A stretch of 45,915 nt of DNA from the IMG/VR virus record IMGVR_UViG_3300037189_010251, positions 1 through 45,915 of that record; one strand, given 5' to 3'. Position numbers and translations under genes: made by a program. This document shows positions 26,272-32,410 of the stretch, in pieces. Numbering within the stretch: the first letter of the stretch is position 1; each line of letters opens with the position of its first letter. Origin of the DNA: a virus. The notes beneath the pieces are model-generated. The model did not search any database. It was not told the DNA's origin and worked only from the letters and a program-made list of their open reading frames with translations.

Positions 26272-26301
26272 ATTATAGCACAGATGAACAACGCGATGCA
26301 A
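26272..26301 (-). promoter_or_regulatory. Extended -10 promoter
   Basis: Minus strand TTGCAT (26301-26296), 18-base spacer, TGC-TATAAT (26277-26272). Same arrangement as the promoter at 29018. Transcription would start near 26264 and yield a 134-base leader with several small hairpins (for example a GGGTTAGG/CCTACCC pair at 26242-26261) before the gene at 26129. Confidence 0.75.
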
Positions 26302-26302
26302 G

Positions 26303-26482
26303 TTAATGTGAGTGGTAATTATTAACTAGCTCGTACCACGCGTCTTGTTCTGTCTTGGCAAGATCAACATGATCATTGTGTTCTTCGGTTTTTGATTTAA
26401 CTGTATGCACAACAGTTATTGCAACAACCGTTACTGCGCCTAAAGCAAGAAACATTATCATGTATTTGACGTTATCATTCAT
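26303..26482 (-). CDS. Small single-pass membrane protein
   Basis: 59 aa from ATG 26482 (a TTG 15 bases upstream would be an extension that is not needed). GAGGTTTAGAGTT is upstream. Residues 6-27 are one transmembrane helix (YMIMFLALGAVTVVAITVVH), followed by a charged cytoplasmic tail with DLAKTEQDAWYEL. No family recognised. Located four bases after the stop of the next gene. Confidence 0.5.
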   Translation of the reverse strand: MNDNVKYMIMFLALGAVTVVAITVVHTVKSKTEEHNDHVDLAKTEQDAWYELVNNYHSH

Positions 26483-26486
26483 AACT

Positions 26487-26786
26487 CTAAACCTCAAATA
26501 TTTCTTTTAAGTTCTTGATGTGCACGTCAAGCTCATCAATTAACTCATTAAGGTTAGCATCACTTATTCCAGTAGCGTCTTCAATTTCTTGCTGAATGGT
26601 GTTGATGTCGCCTAAGTGCGGGCGAAGGCAACGCCAAGAGTTGAACCTTTCTGCTGAAATTTCTGCTTGCATTTTCCAAGCAGCAAGACCATCTTCTAAG
26701 TCTCTAATGGTGTGGCGCTTGTAGAGATGGCATGCAATTGATCCAAGAATAAAAAAGATAATTGCAATGAATGGTGTATTACTCAT
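26487..26786 (-). CDS. Small membrane-anchored helical protein
   Basis: A 99-aa protein with an N-terminal transmembrane helix (FIAIIFFILGSIACHLY, residues 6-22) and then helices with EDATGISDANLNELIDELDV. Overlaps the upstream gene by 4 bases (ATGA). No family recognised; the tail may be a coiled coil. Confidence 0.55.
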   Translation of the reverse strand: MSNTPFIAIIFFILGSIACHLYKRHTIRDLEDGLAAWKMQAEISAERFNSWRCLRPHLGDINTIQQEIEDATGISDANLNELIDELDVHIKNLKEIFEV

Positions 26787-26971
26787 TTAATTACTCCAAT
26801 TTTTGTAAGGTAGGCAACGCAAAATTCAGTGAGCCTGTCTTCTGCGCTTTTCTTGTCGTTCTGAAGGATTGGTATCAAGTCTTTATGCTTTGCCAGCAGG
26901 ATTGCTAGTTCAGCCTGAGATACCTTGGGTTTCTTGATTATCACTCGGCACTCTCCGTACTTGCTGACCAT
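26783..26971 (-). CDS. Small basic protein, unknown
   Basis: A 62-aa protein with KKPKVSQAELAILLAKHKDL and LTEFCVAYLTKIG. It overlaps the upstream gene by 31 bases and shares an ATGA with the downstream one, which supports coupled translation. No family is recognised and no strong ribosome site is visible. Confidence 0.45.
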   Translation of the reverse strand: MVSKYGECRVIIKKPKVSQAELAILLAKHKDLIPILQNDKKSAEDRLTEFCVAYLTKIGVIK

Positions 26972-27465
26972 TCTTTAAGTTCAGCTTGTACGCATGACGA
27001 GCAAACATTGTTATTCATGTAGCGACTGTCTTCGTATGTCTCTTCGCACTCAACGCAAGTAGCTTCTTTTAGGATTACATCTTGCGTTAAGTTTCTGGTA
27101 GATACGCTGTCTTGAATAATGTTGTATTCATCTACCCACACTTGAATGTAAAACGGTTCCACATACCAGTTATTTTCACGAGCAATAGTTGCCCAGTGAT
27201 TACGAGCTGCTTCAATGTCTTGACCAAACTTACTTGCTTCTAACTTTATTTGGCCTTTGCAGTGTGGTGAATCCCAGTCGTTGTGGTACTGGCATTCGAT
27301 GGTGTCTTCGCAAAACTTACATTGAGCAACCATTGCGTTTGGCTCACCACAGCAAACTAAACTGTTGTCGGTAATCCAAACATACTTGGTTTGGTCGATT
27401 GCCCATGCAGGCTTTTGGTCTTGCTGGTCTTCCATTATTTTTTCTAGAACGCCATGATCAGCCAT
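26941..27465 (-). CDS. Cys-rich zinc-binding-like protein
   Basis: A 174-aa protein with two Cys groups: SLVCCGEPNAMVAQCKFCED (about 35-54, with C-x2-C) and TCVECEETYEDS ... NNVCSSCVQAEL (about 136-162, C-x2-C twice), each like a zinc ribbon. Helices between. It overlaps the upstream gene by 8 bases. No enzyme motif. Part of a run of Cys-rich small proteins 26941-28525. Confidence 0.55.
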   Translation of the reverse strand: MADHGVLEKIMEDQQDQKPAWAIDQTKYVWITDNSLVCCGEPNAMVAQCKFCEDTIECQYHNDWDSPHCKGQIKLEASKFGQDIEAARNHWATIARENNWYVEPFYIQVWVDEYNIIQDSVSTRNLTQDVILKEATCVECEETYEDSRYMNNNVCSSCVQAELKEWSASTESAE

Positions 27466-27832
27466 TGCGCTTCTCCTTCATGATGTGCAGTTGGGTGTCT
27501 AAATGTTTGATTGCTTCTTCTAACTGAACCATTAGTGCTTTGGCCTCGTTAAACTTTAGTGAAATCTGTGAGTAATTGACCTTAGCGTGGCCTTCCCACT
27601 TTTTGATTTCGATAGTGACAATGCCTTCAACAAGTCCGTCTGGCGTATAAACGGTTGAGCCGACTGCTTCTTTGAATTGCGTGCGTTCAGCCTCTTGCAT
27701 AATGTCTAACTTGTTCTTATTCACTTTCGTGCCTTTCTCTATGGAACATGCGATGCATGTCGCGTTGTCGTGAGGAAGTTTGTCGATGTGTAGCATCAAA
27801 TCATCGAATGGATTCTTTTTTGGCGTGTACAT
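27458..27832 (-). CDS. Unknown protein with N-terminal CxxC and C-terminal coiled coil
   Basis: A 124-aa protein: NATCIACSIEKGT near residue 25, a beta part VYTPDGLVEGIVTIEIKKWE, and a C-terminal helix with KALMVQLEEAIKHLDTQLHI. AGGAGAGAC precedes the ATG. Starts 15 bases beyond a minus-strand terminator, so it may be driven by read-through. No family recognised. Confidence 0.55.
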   Translation of the reverse strand: MYTPKKNPFDDLMLHIDKLPHDNATCIACSIEKGTKVNKNKLDIMQEAERTQFKEAVGSTVYTPDGLVEGIVTIEIKKWEGHAKVNYSQISLKFNEAKALMVQLEEAIKHLDTQLHIMKEKRNG

Positions 27833-27846
27833 GTCTCTCCTAATGT

Positions 27847-27879
27847 AAAAACCCCCTAAACCGTGTTGTCTAGGGGGGT
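27847..27879 (-). terminator. Intercistronic terminator
   Basis: On the minus strand ACCCCCCTA (27879-27871) pairs with TAGGGGGT (27858-27851) with a 12-base loop, followed by TTTT. It lies between the 102-aa gene and the 124-aa gene, whose ribosome site follows almost at once. Confidence 0.65.
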
Positions 27880-27889
27880 GTAGTGGGTG

Positions 27890-28198
27890 TTACGCTCTGC
27901 GTCCGCCACAGTTAGCGGCGCATGTATTGCGGTGGTAGTCATAAGTGCAGTCTTCAACAACACCAGTGCGATATCGGCAGTTTGCTTTGCATTCGCCAAA
28001 CTCGTGCTTTTGACATTCAAGCACTTCAGTTTCTTCCGGAGTAACTGCACAAATTTCGCAGTACTTTGAATCGTGCTCTTCGCCGCGCAAGTGCGCAAGT
28101 GTCATTTTTTCTTTACGCTGCTGAATGGCCAGTTCGGTCTTTTCAATAGCGTCTGTAACTTCTTCAAGAACCTTGAAGATTTTCTTGCCTATGCCCAT
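27890..28198 (-). CDS. Cys-rich protein with helical N-terminus
   Basis: A 102-aa protein. Residues 1-40 are a charged helix (VLEEVTDAIEKTELAIQQRK). The second half has many Cys: YCEICAVTPE, VLECQKHEFGECKANCRY, EDCTYD, TCAANCGG, eight to nine Cys in about 55 residues, suggestive of zinc or disulfide binding. GGAGATCATC precedes the ATG. No family named. Confidence 0.55.
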   Translation of the reverse strand: MGIGKKIFKVLEEVTDAIEKTELAIQQRKEKMTLAHLRGEEHDSKYCEICAVTPEETEVLECQKHEFGECKANCRYRTGVVEDCTYDYHRNTCAANCGGRRA

Positions 28199-28207
28199 GA
28201 TGATCTC

Positions 28208-28525
28208 CTAATCAATCTCTGCGCAGTTACCGCACCAAGTATTTCTTGATGCTGTCTTGCATGTGCCGTGCTTGTGTATTGTGTCTTCGTGTTCAGGGCA
28301 ATGGCAACAGTTGATGCAATAACCCTGATCTGAGTGACATGCCCATACTTCAACGCTTACGCGTTCACAGAATAGGCATTTCTTGTCGTTATTAACAGCG
28401 CCTTTAATGTCGCTCTTAATCTCTGCTAATTCTTGCTTTATCAAGTGATAAACAACAACTAGCATGACTGGTAGTAAAACAATACAAAATGCTCTTTGTA
28501 TGTAGGTAGCTATTGTCCAGCCCAT
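28208..28525 (-). CDS. Membrane-anchored Cys-rich protein
   Basis: A 105-aa protein with an N-terminal transmembrane helix (AFCIVLLPVMLVVVYHLI, residues 12-29) and a Cys/His-rich soluble part: CLFCERVSVEVWACHSDQGY, CINCCHCPEHEDTIHKHG, CKTAS, WCGNC (at least nine Cys). This is a zinc-cluster-type layout tethered to the membrane. Directly follows the 94-aa gene's stop. Function unknown. Confidence 0.55.
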   Translation of the reverse strand: MGWTIATYIQRAFCIVLLPVMLVVVYHLIKQELAEIKSDIKGAVNNDKKCLFCERVSVEVWACHSDQGYCINCCHCPEHEDTIHKHGTCKTASRNTWCGNCAEID

Positions 28526-28810
28526 TTATTCACCTCTTACTTTGTGGTCGGAATCCTGATACTTTTCGTGTCGAGGATTTTCGAAGTATTCTGCAATTGA
28601 AATGTCTACCAATCCGCTAAGCGAGTGGATAACATCCATGTGATTTGCCTTTGTCATGTCAAATACGTTGACGTATTTGATTGGTTCGTACTCCCAAGGA
28701 ATGATGGTGATCGTAACTTCTTGATCGTAATCAATTTCGGCAGTTACTTTGTACAAACCTCTAAGTGGTTTGTACGTTACTTGAGTTTCGTAGGTTTCTT
28801 GATTTGTCAT
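28526..28810 (-). CDS. Unknown beta-rich protein
   Basis: 94 aa from ATG 28810, preceded by AAGGAGAAAATC; longer readings would run through the 36-aa gene and the hairpin and are rejected. It has strands TYETQVTYKPLRGLYKVTAE and VTITIIPWEYEPIKYVN, then a helical end. No family recognised. It is probably translated right after the small membrane peptide whose stop codon touches its ribosome site. Confidence 0.55.
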   Translation of the reverse strand: MTNQETYETQVTYKPLRGLYKVTAEIDYDQEVTITIIPWEYEPIKYVNVFDMTKANHMDVIHSLSGLVDISIAEYFENPRHEKYQDSDHKVRGE

Positions 28811-28820
28811 GATTTTCTCC

Positions 28821-28931
28821 TTATTTACCTGTTTTACGTAATACTTGCTTAATCCAATAGATAGGACTACCAAGTAATACGCGCAATGTAATAGCTGAAA
28901 CAGCGATAACTGCGATTTGTGTGTGTGACAT
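28821..28931 (-). CDS. 36-aa membrane peptide, first gene of a leader operon
   Basis: A small gene: ATG at 28931 preceded by AGGAGAAAAAC, 36 residues beginning MSHTQIAVIAVSAITLRVLL and ending QVLRKTGK. It has one hydrophobic helix (residues 5-27) and a basic end. The stop overlaps TAAGGAG of the next gene. It follows promoter 29018 and the leader hairpin at 28950, so it could be a true product or a leader-like peptide; its ribosome site supports translation. Confidence 0.55.
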   Translation of the reverse strand: MSHTQIAVIAVSAITLRVLLGSPIYWIKQVLRKTGK

Positions 28932-28949
28932 GTTTTTCTCCTGTAATAG

Positions 28950-28981
28950 AAAAACCCACCAAACGGGGTGTTTAGTGGGTT
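28950..28981 (-). terminator. Leader terminator hairpin
   Basis: On the minus strand a 12-bp stem (28981-28970 with 28964-28953; one G-U) is followed by TTTTT. It lies about 30-35 bases after the start expected from the promoter at 29018 and 19 bases before the ATG at 28931. Confidence 0.7.
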
Positions 28982-29017
28982 ATTTTCAGGCAGCACAATA
29001 ACTGCTTGAATACTTCT

Positions 29018-29047
29018 ATTATAGCACACTTACACACCTATTTGCAA
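29018..29047 (-). promoter_or_regulatory. Extended -10 promoter
   Basis: Minus strand TTGCAA (29047-29042), 18-base spacer, TGC-TATAAT (29023-29018). Matches the spacing and both boxes of the promoter at 26272. Confidence 0.75.
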
Positions 29048-29093
29048 CACATAGGAACAAAAAAAAAAGAGTAAATACCCATTAGGCTGTAAA

Positions 29094-29119
29094 TACAGTA
29101 AAACTGGTCATTTACTGTA
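29094..29119. promoter_or_regulatory. Inverted repeat operator candidate
   Basis: TACAGTAAA (29094-29102), 8-base spacer, TTTACTGTA (29111-29119), a perfect 9-bp inverted repeat. It lies about 50-70 bases upstream of the -35 box of the promoter at 29018. The octamer GTAAATAC also recurs at 29071 and 29089. A dimeric regulator is a reasonable guess. Confidence 0.45.
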
Positions 29120-29158
29120 GTAAGGAGGGTGGTTTTCCGTGTTTCCCACCCTCCTTAC
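29120..29158. terminator. 13-bp hairpin after the DUF932 gene
   Basis: Stem 29120-29132 pairs perfectly with 29146-29158 (13 bp), loop 13. The T-rich side (GCTTTTATTT) is on the plus strand, while the gene that ends here (29167) is on the minus strand, so it is an imperfect fit to a terminator for that gene; it may act as a transcript-end stabiliser. Confidence 0.5.
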
Positions 29159-29166
29159 GCTTTTAT

Positions 29167-30159
29167 TTACAGTTTAGACACAATACTTAGCGCCAAAGAC
29201 TTACTTGGATCAACTCTTGTAAGGGTACGACCTACACGAGTATCAAGGTTGTGTGCTGGCTGGAAATGGTCAACCATTTCAATAGCAGCCTGCAAAATGC
29301 CCCATTTAGTGCCTGCAATACCCTCGCATGTAGGACCTGTGTACAGCTCAATGAACTGTGAACGCCTATTGCTCATGTTTCGACGCTGCAAGTCTGTCAT
29401 GTTTGTTGAAAACGGAAGCCACTTGTCCATAAAATCCTCAACTTCTGGTAGCCAAACTGGATATTTGGCAAAATTAGTTGCCATAACTTCCCAGTCTTTA
29501 AAAGCCCCAATGTTTGACGCAACTGCGATACGTGCCTGCTCAATACGGTCAGCCCAGTTGTTTGTGTGGCGAATAGTAAACACAAAGCCGTGCTTGTCCA
29601 TTTCTCGCTCAGCAATTGCTTGGGTGTTTGCGCAAACTACGCGAACTGCCGTTGGCCCTAGCTTCATTCCGCCCAATCCATCATGGCGTGAAACAAACAC
29701 CATGTATGGGTATGTTTCTGATGGATCACCTGGCAAACTAATTGGTTCGTCTAGGTACATGGTGGCAATGATTTGCTTACCGCCGTGAAGGCTAATGAGG
29801 GTTTCAAACTTGAGGTTTGATGTGCCTTGAATGTGACCATTCATTACATAGTCAATAATGTTGCCAAACTCCCCGTTTCCAATGACTGCGTATGAGTCTT
29901 TTTGAATGGAAAGAATAGCCCCAGTGTCGTTGCGGGTAATGCGCTGCCAGCCGTCAATCTGCTGATAAGACCTGTTGTAGACCGGTTGACCTTCCGAATC
30001 TGTGTCTAGCGCATAGATTGGTGATGATTCAACATCCCAAGTGAGTCCTGCGAACTCTCGTGCTTGCTCAAATGTTCCTGGCCAGTCTGGCAGTACATTG
30101 CCTAACTGATGCCACGCCGGCTGGCGTACGAACATTCCTGATTCAAAATGGTGTGCCAT
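29167..30159 (-). CDS. DUF932 family phage/plasmid-like protein
   Basis: 330 aa from the ATG at 30159, preceded by AAGGAGAATAAAA; a longer reading is unlikely. It begins AHHFESGMFVRQPAWHQLGN and has the family phrases LRYDGWQ-type (here IDGWQRITRNDTGAILSIQK), IATMYLDEPI, FVSRHDGLGGMKLGPTAVRV and TIRHTNNWADRIEQAR. This is the DUF932 (TIGR03299) fold, common in phages and plasmids, whose role is not settled. Length is usual. It stands near the promoter-distal end of the group from 31291. Confidence 0.85.
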   Translation of the reverse strand: MAHHFESGMFVRQPAWHQLGNVLPDWPGTFEQAREFAGLTWDVESSPIYALDTDSEGQPVYNRSYQQIDGWQRITRNDTGAILSIQKDSYAVIGNGEFGNIIDYVMNGHIQGTSNLKFETLISLHGGKQIIATMYLDEPISLPGDPSETYPYMVFVSRHDGLGGMKLGPTAVRVVCANTQAIAEREMDKHGFVFTIRHTNNWADRIEQARIAVASNIGAFKDWEVMATNFAKYPVWLPEVEDFMDKWLPFSTNMTDLQRRNMSNRRSQFIELYTGPTCEGIAGTKWGILQAAIEMVDHFQPAHNLDTRVGRTLTRVDPSKSLALSIVSKL

Positions 30160-30170
30160 TTTTATTCTCC

Positions 30171-30410
30171 TTAGAGATTGATTGTGTGTGTGTAGTTGAA
30201 GCCACAATTTTTAAGCAAATCGTTGGCATGTCTTTCGGCATCTGACCAAGCAGTTTCAGTGTCAAATATTCTTGACAAAATGATGTGCTTGCCCCAGCCA
30301 GTTTTGTTCTTTTGGATTACCCAGTATTTACCAGATACGCCTTGTGTTTCGTCGTAATCAACTTGAATGATTGAATCATCATTCTCCCTGATTGCTATTT
30401 GCTTTCTCAT
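30171..30410 (-). CDS. Small beta protein, unknown
   Basis: 79 aa from ATG 30410 with GGAAAGGCTAAAG upstream; it overlaps the end of the upstream gene by 32 bases. Strands KYWVIQKNKTGWGKHIILSR and a helix with TAWSDAERHANDLLKN. It resembles no family I can name. Tight spacing with DUF932 (11 bases). Confidence 0.5.
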   Translation of the reverse strand: MRKQIAIRENDDSIIQVDYDETQGVSGKYWVIQKNKTGWGKHIILSRIFDTETAWSDAERHANDLLKNCGFNYTHTINL

Positions 30411-30957
30411 CTTTAGCCTTTCCGTACCTTTGAGCAAAGGATTCATAGTCTCTTAGCCGTTTTTGATGTTCTTTTTCTATTTCACTTTTAATGTGAATAG
30501 TTTTCCAGTGTCTAGCAGCTTCTAATCTTTTTTCGTCGCGAGTAGCAACTGATTTAATACCAGCATTAAGAACTAAATCTTCAATATCTAGTTCTTTGTC
30601 AAAGCATCCCATACGGCGAAAAAACTCATCAGTAAAAGATTGCACGTCACTAATTACATGCTTACCATCAAAATAAATGTCTCTAGCATGTCGATTCCAA
30701 TAATGGTCTGAATTATCTTGCGTATTAACTACAATACGCACCATTAATGGCGGGTCTTTTGCTAGCGGATCAGAATTTGACTCTCTAAAAACTTTTAATG
30801 TCCAAAGTTTTCTTTGTGCTCTGTGCGCATATGTTACTTGATGATAACCAAAATGATACTCAACGCTAGGTATTGTTCGCGAGTCTGTTTTTGGGTCTTT
30901 TATTTCTCCAAAATAATTGGATTCATCAATTGCTTCTAGTATTTCTTCCGGTGTCAT
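30379..30957 (-). CDS. Unknown protein of the DUF932/HNH group
   Basis: A 192-aa protein with EEILEAIDESNYFGEIKDPK, YHFGYHQVTYAHRAQRKLWT, HYWNRHARDIYFDGKHVISD and a C-terminal basic helix EIEKEHQKRLRDYESFAQRY. AAGGATGTAG precedes the ATG. Overlaps the HNH gene by 32 bases and the next gene by 32. No catalytic motif recognised. Confidence 0.5.
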   Translation of the reverse strand: MTPEEILEAIDESNYFGEIKDPKTDSRTIPSVEYHFGYHQVTYAHRAQRKLWTLKVFRESNSDPLAKDPPLMVRIVVNTQDNSDHYWNRHARDIYFDGKHVISDVQSFTDEFFRRMGCFDKELDIEDLVLNAGIKSVATRDEKRLEAARHWKTIHIKSEIEKEHQKRLRDYESFAQRYGKAKDEKANSNQGE

Positions 30958-31291
30958 CTACATCCTTAGGAGTTTGATAACCTGCATATTCACCATCTGG
31001 CGTGAGAATAACTAACCAGTGGTGCGTAAGGTTTAGTGGTGTTGTTTTGGGGTCGGCCCAAGAGCGCACCATAAATCCGTCATCGTATGATTTTTGTGGA
31101 TTTAAGTGAACGCTATTGGTGCCTAGGTTGTGACATTCATGGTGTAGAGCTACTACGTTGTCAAGGTCGTCTTTTCCGCCTTGTGAACGTAGTTTGCGGT
31201 GATGCGCCGCCCAGTTTTCAGACAACACACCACCGCAAAACTCACACATACCTTTACAGCGTTCATAAAGCGCTTTGCGGTTGATTGTCAC
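30926..31291 (-). CDS. HNH endonuclease
   Basis: A 121-aa protein with an HNH nuclease core: C16 and C19 (MCEFCGG), then NWAAHHRKLRSQGGKDDLDN (H30, H31 and N45) and VVALHHECHNLG (C53 and H54), a beta-beta-alpha-metal site with two CxxC/CxxxxH zinc ligands. Small HNH proteins in phages aid packaging near the terminase or act as homing or nicking nucleases. It overlaps both neighbours (4 and 32 bases), which argues for function in this operon and not for a mobile intruder. Confidence 0.85.
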   Translation of the reverse strand: MTINRKALYERCKGMCEFCGGVLSENWAAHHRKLRSQGGKDDLDNVVALHHECHNLGTNSVHLNPQKSYDDGFMVRSWADPKTTPLNLTHHWLVILTPDGEYAGYQTPKDVDDTGRNTRSN

Positions 31292-31632
31292 GTAACAAAG
31301 CCGCCTAGAGCCATTTCTGATCTAGTCATGGCTGATAGTGACCTGGCTACGTCAATACGGGTTCTTACACCGTCTAGACGGGCTTTAGCGGCTCTTAGGA
31401 CCTGCTTGGCTACTTCTGAGTCCCAGCGTTCTTGCTCGGACGCTAATAGCGCTACAGTCTCTTTGACTGCCACAGCCCCAGATGCTTCCATGAATGCCCT
31501 AGCGTACGCCAGTTTGTAGGTATGTTCTGTTTCTACAGCGTGTGCATCGGCCTCTACGAGGTCTTCTGTGGCTTGATCTAAATCTGCTGACAGCAAGCTA
31601 AGGTCTCTGGCTATGGAAATTAGGTCTGTCAT
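31288..31632 (-). CDS. Coiled-coil protein of the early arm
   Basis: A 114-aa protein, almost all helical: ISIARDLSLLSADLDQATED, EADAHAVETEHTYKLAYARA and SEVAKQVLRAAKARLDGVRT. Similar helical proteins occur in many phages near recombination genes, but I cannot fix a role. It overlaps the HNH gene (4 bases) and the next gene (4 bases). Confidence 0.6.
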   Translation of the reverse strand: MTDLISIARDLSLLSADLDQATEDLVEADAHAVETEHTYKLAYARAFMEASGAVAVKETVALLASEQERWDSEVAKQVLRAAKARLDGVRTRIDVARSLSAMTRSEMALGGFVT

Positions 31633-31913
31633 TTCCTTTTGCTCAATTCTTTTAATAGTTTGGCAATGATGTCAATCAGATCTTCAACAATTTCATCGTA
31701 AACACTCAAAGTTGGCTTGGCATCCTCTTTGTGTTCGCGCTTACCTTCAAACCATTCATCGTAATGATCAATAGTTTTAGGCTTGTTATTCTTGTAGTTA
31801 TTTTCAAATTGCTTGTCTGGATAACGGTTTTTATTAAAAAACGGCACTTTGGGCTTGTCTTTATCGTTATCATCAGGTACATTTGGTGGTGGAGTCGTGT
31901 TGTTCTCGTCCAT
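31629..31913 (-). CDS. Charged Asn/Pro-rich protein
   Basis: A 94-aa protein with a disordered N-terminus (NNTTPPPNVPDDNDKDKPKV), a basic middle with NKNRYPDKQFENNYKNNK and a C-terminal helix VYDEIVEDLIDIIAKLLKEL. AAGGAGAAAG is placed 5 bases before the ATG. No family named. Confidence 0.5.
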   Translation of the reverse strand: MDENNTTPPPNVPDDNDKDKPKVPFFNKNRYPDKQFENNYKNNKPKTIDHYDEWFEGKREHKEDAKPTLSVYDEIVEDLIDIIAKLLKELSKRK

Positions 31914-31945
31914 TGCGGTTCTTTCTCCTTGTGTGTGTTGAGTGG

Positions 31946-31973
31946 AAGGCCCCTTAGTTTTCTAGGGGGCCTT
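31946..31973. terminator. Terminator hairpin before a small gene
   Basis: A 12-bp stem (31946-31957 with 31962-31973) with a TTTT loop and one G-T. It overlaps the end of the 43-aa gene and is followed by T residues on the plus strand; it can also act on the minus strand after that gene, though its T-tract there is poor. Confidence 0.6.
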
Positions 31974-32105
31974 TTACATTACTGCAGTTATTTTAATGTC
32001 TGAGCAGTGATTTTCCAATTCTTCTTCAACTCGTTCTGAAGCTGTTTCTGGATTTGGAGCATCTAGTGTTACTCGAACTATTGCTTCGACTTCGTATGTC
32101 GGCAT
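31974..32105 (-). CDS. 43-aa ferredoxin-fold-like small protein
   Basis: 43 aa from ATG 32105 with AAAGGAGAAACACC upstream. Sequence PTYEVEAIVRVTLDAPNPET then helix SERVEEELENHCSDIKITAV, a beta-alpha-beta layout. It is the first gene of its leftward group and stands divergent from the rightward island at 32183. Unknown role. Confidence 0.5.
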   Translation of the reverse strand: MPTYEVEAIVRVTLDAPNPETASERVEEELENHCSDIKITAVM

Positions 32106-32125
32106 GGTGTTTCTCCTTTCATTTC

Positions 32126-32153
32126 TTGACACGGCTTCCTCTCTGTGTATGCT
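32126..32153 (+). promoter_or_regulatory. Promoter of the rightward island
   Basis: TTGACA (32126-32131), 16-base spacer, TATGCT (32148-32153). Downstream genes begin at 32183, ahead of which lies AGAAAGGACTGAC. Confidence 0.6.
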
Positions 32154-32182
32154 AGTAGTACACACCGACAGAAAGGACTGAC

Positions 32183-32410
32183 ATGGCGCTCACACTTGAC
32201 GCACCAACTGTAAAGAAAGAACGAATCTGTTCTTTACAAAAACTCCGCAACAAACTTGAAGCAGAGGATCAATCCACACTTGATAGTTGGATTGAAAACA
32301 AAGTAACTCCTTACAAAGTATTTATGGCTTTGAAGAGGGAAGGTCATGCAATCGGCAGGCAAGTAGTCTATGAACACATGAACGGATGCTGTATCTGCGA
32401 TGGCTCTTAA
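32183..32410 (+). CDS. Small HTH-like protein
   Basis: A 75-aa protein with LQKLRNKLEAEDQSTLDSWI and VTPYKVFMALKREGHAIGRQ then VVYEHMNGCCICDG. The middle part looks like a helix-turn-helix (PYKVFMALKREGHAIGRQVV) and the end has CCIC. Function unknown; a DNA-binding role is probable. It overlaps the metallophosphoesterase by 11 bases. Confidence 0.55.
   Translation: MALTLDAPTVKKERICSLQKLRNKLEAEDQSTLDSWIENKVTPYKVFMALKREGHAIGRQVVYEHMNGCCICDGS

Noticed and set aside
28526-29029. A 167-aa reading for the gene at 28526
   Set aside because: The upstream part runs through the promoter, leader hairpin and 36-aa gene; the ATG at 28810 has a strong ribosome site.
29120-29158. Clean terminator for the DUF932 gene
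   Set aside because: The U-rich tail is on the opposite strand from that gene, so it is listed with lower confidence.
30926-31291. HNH gene as an intron or homing element
   Set aside because: It overlaps both neighbours in an operon-like manner and does not interrupt a gene.
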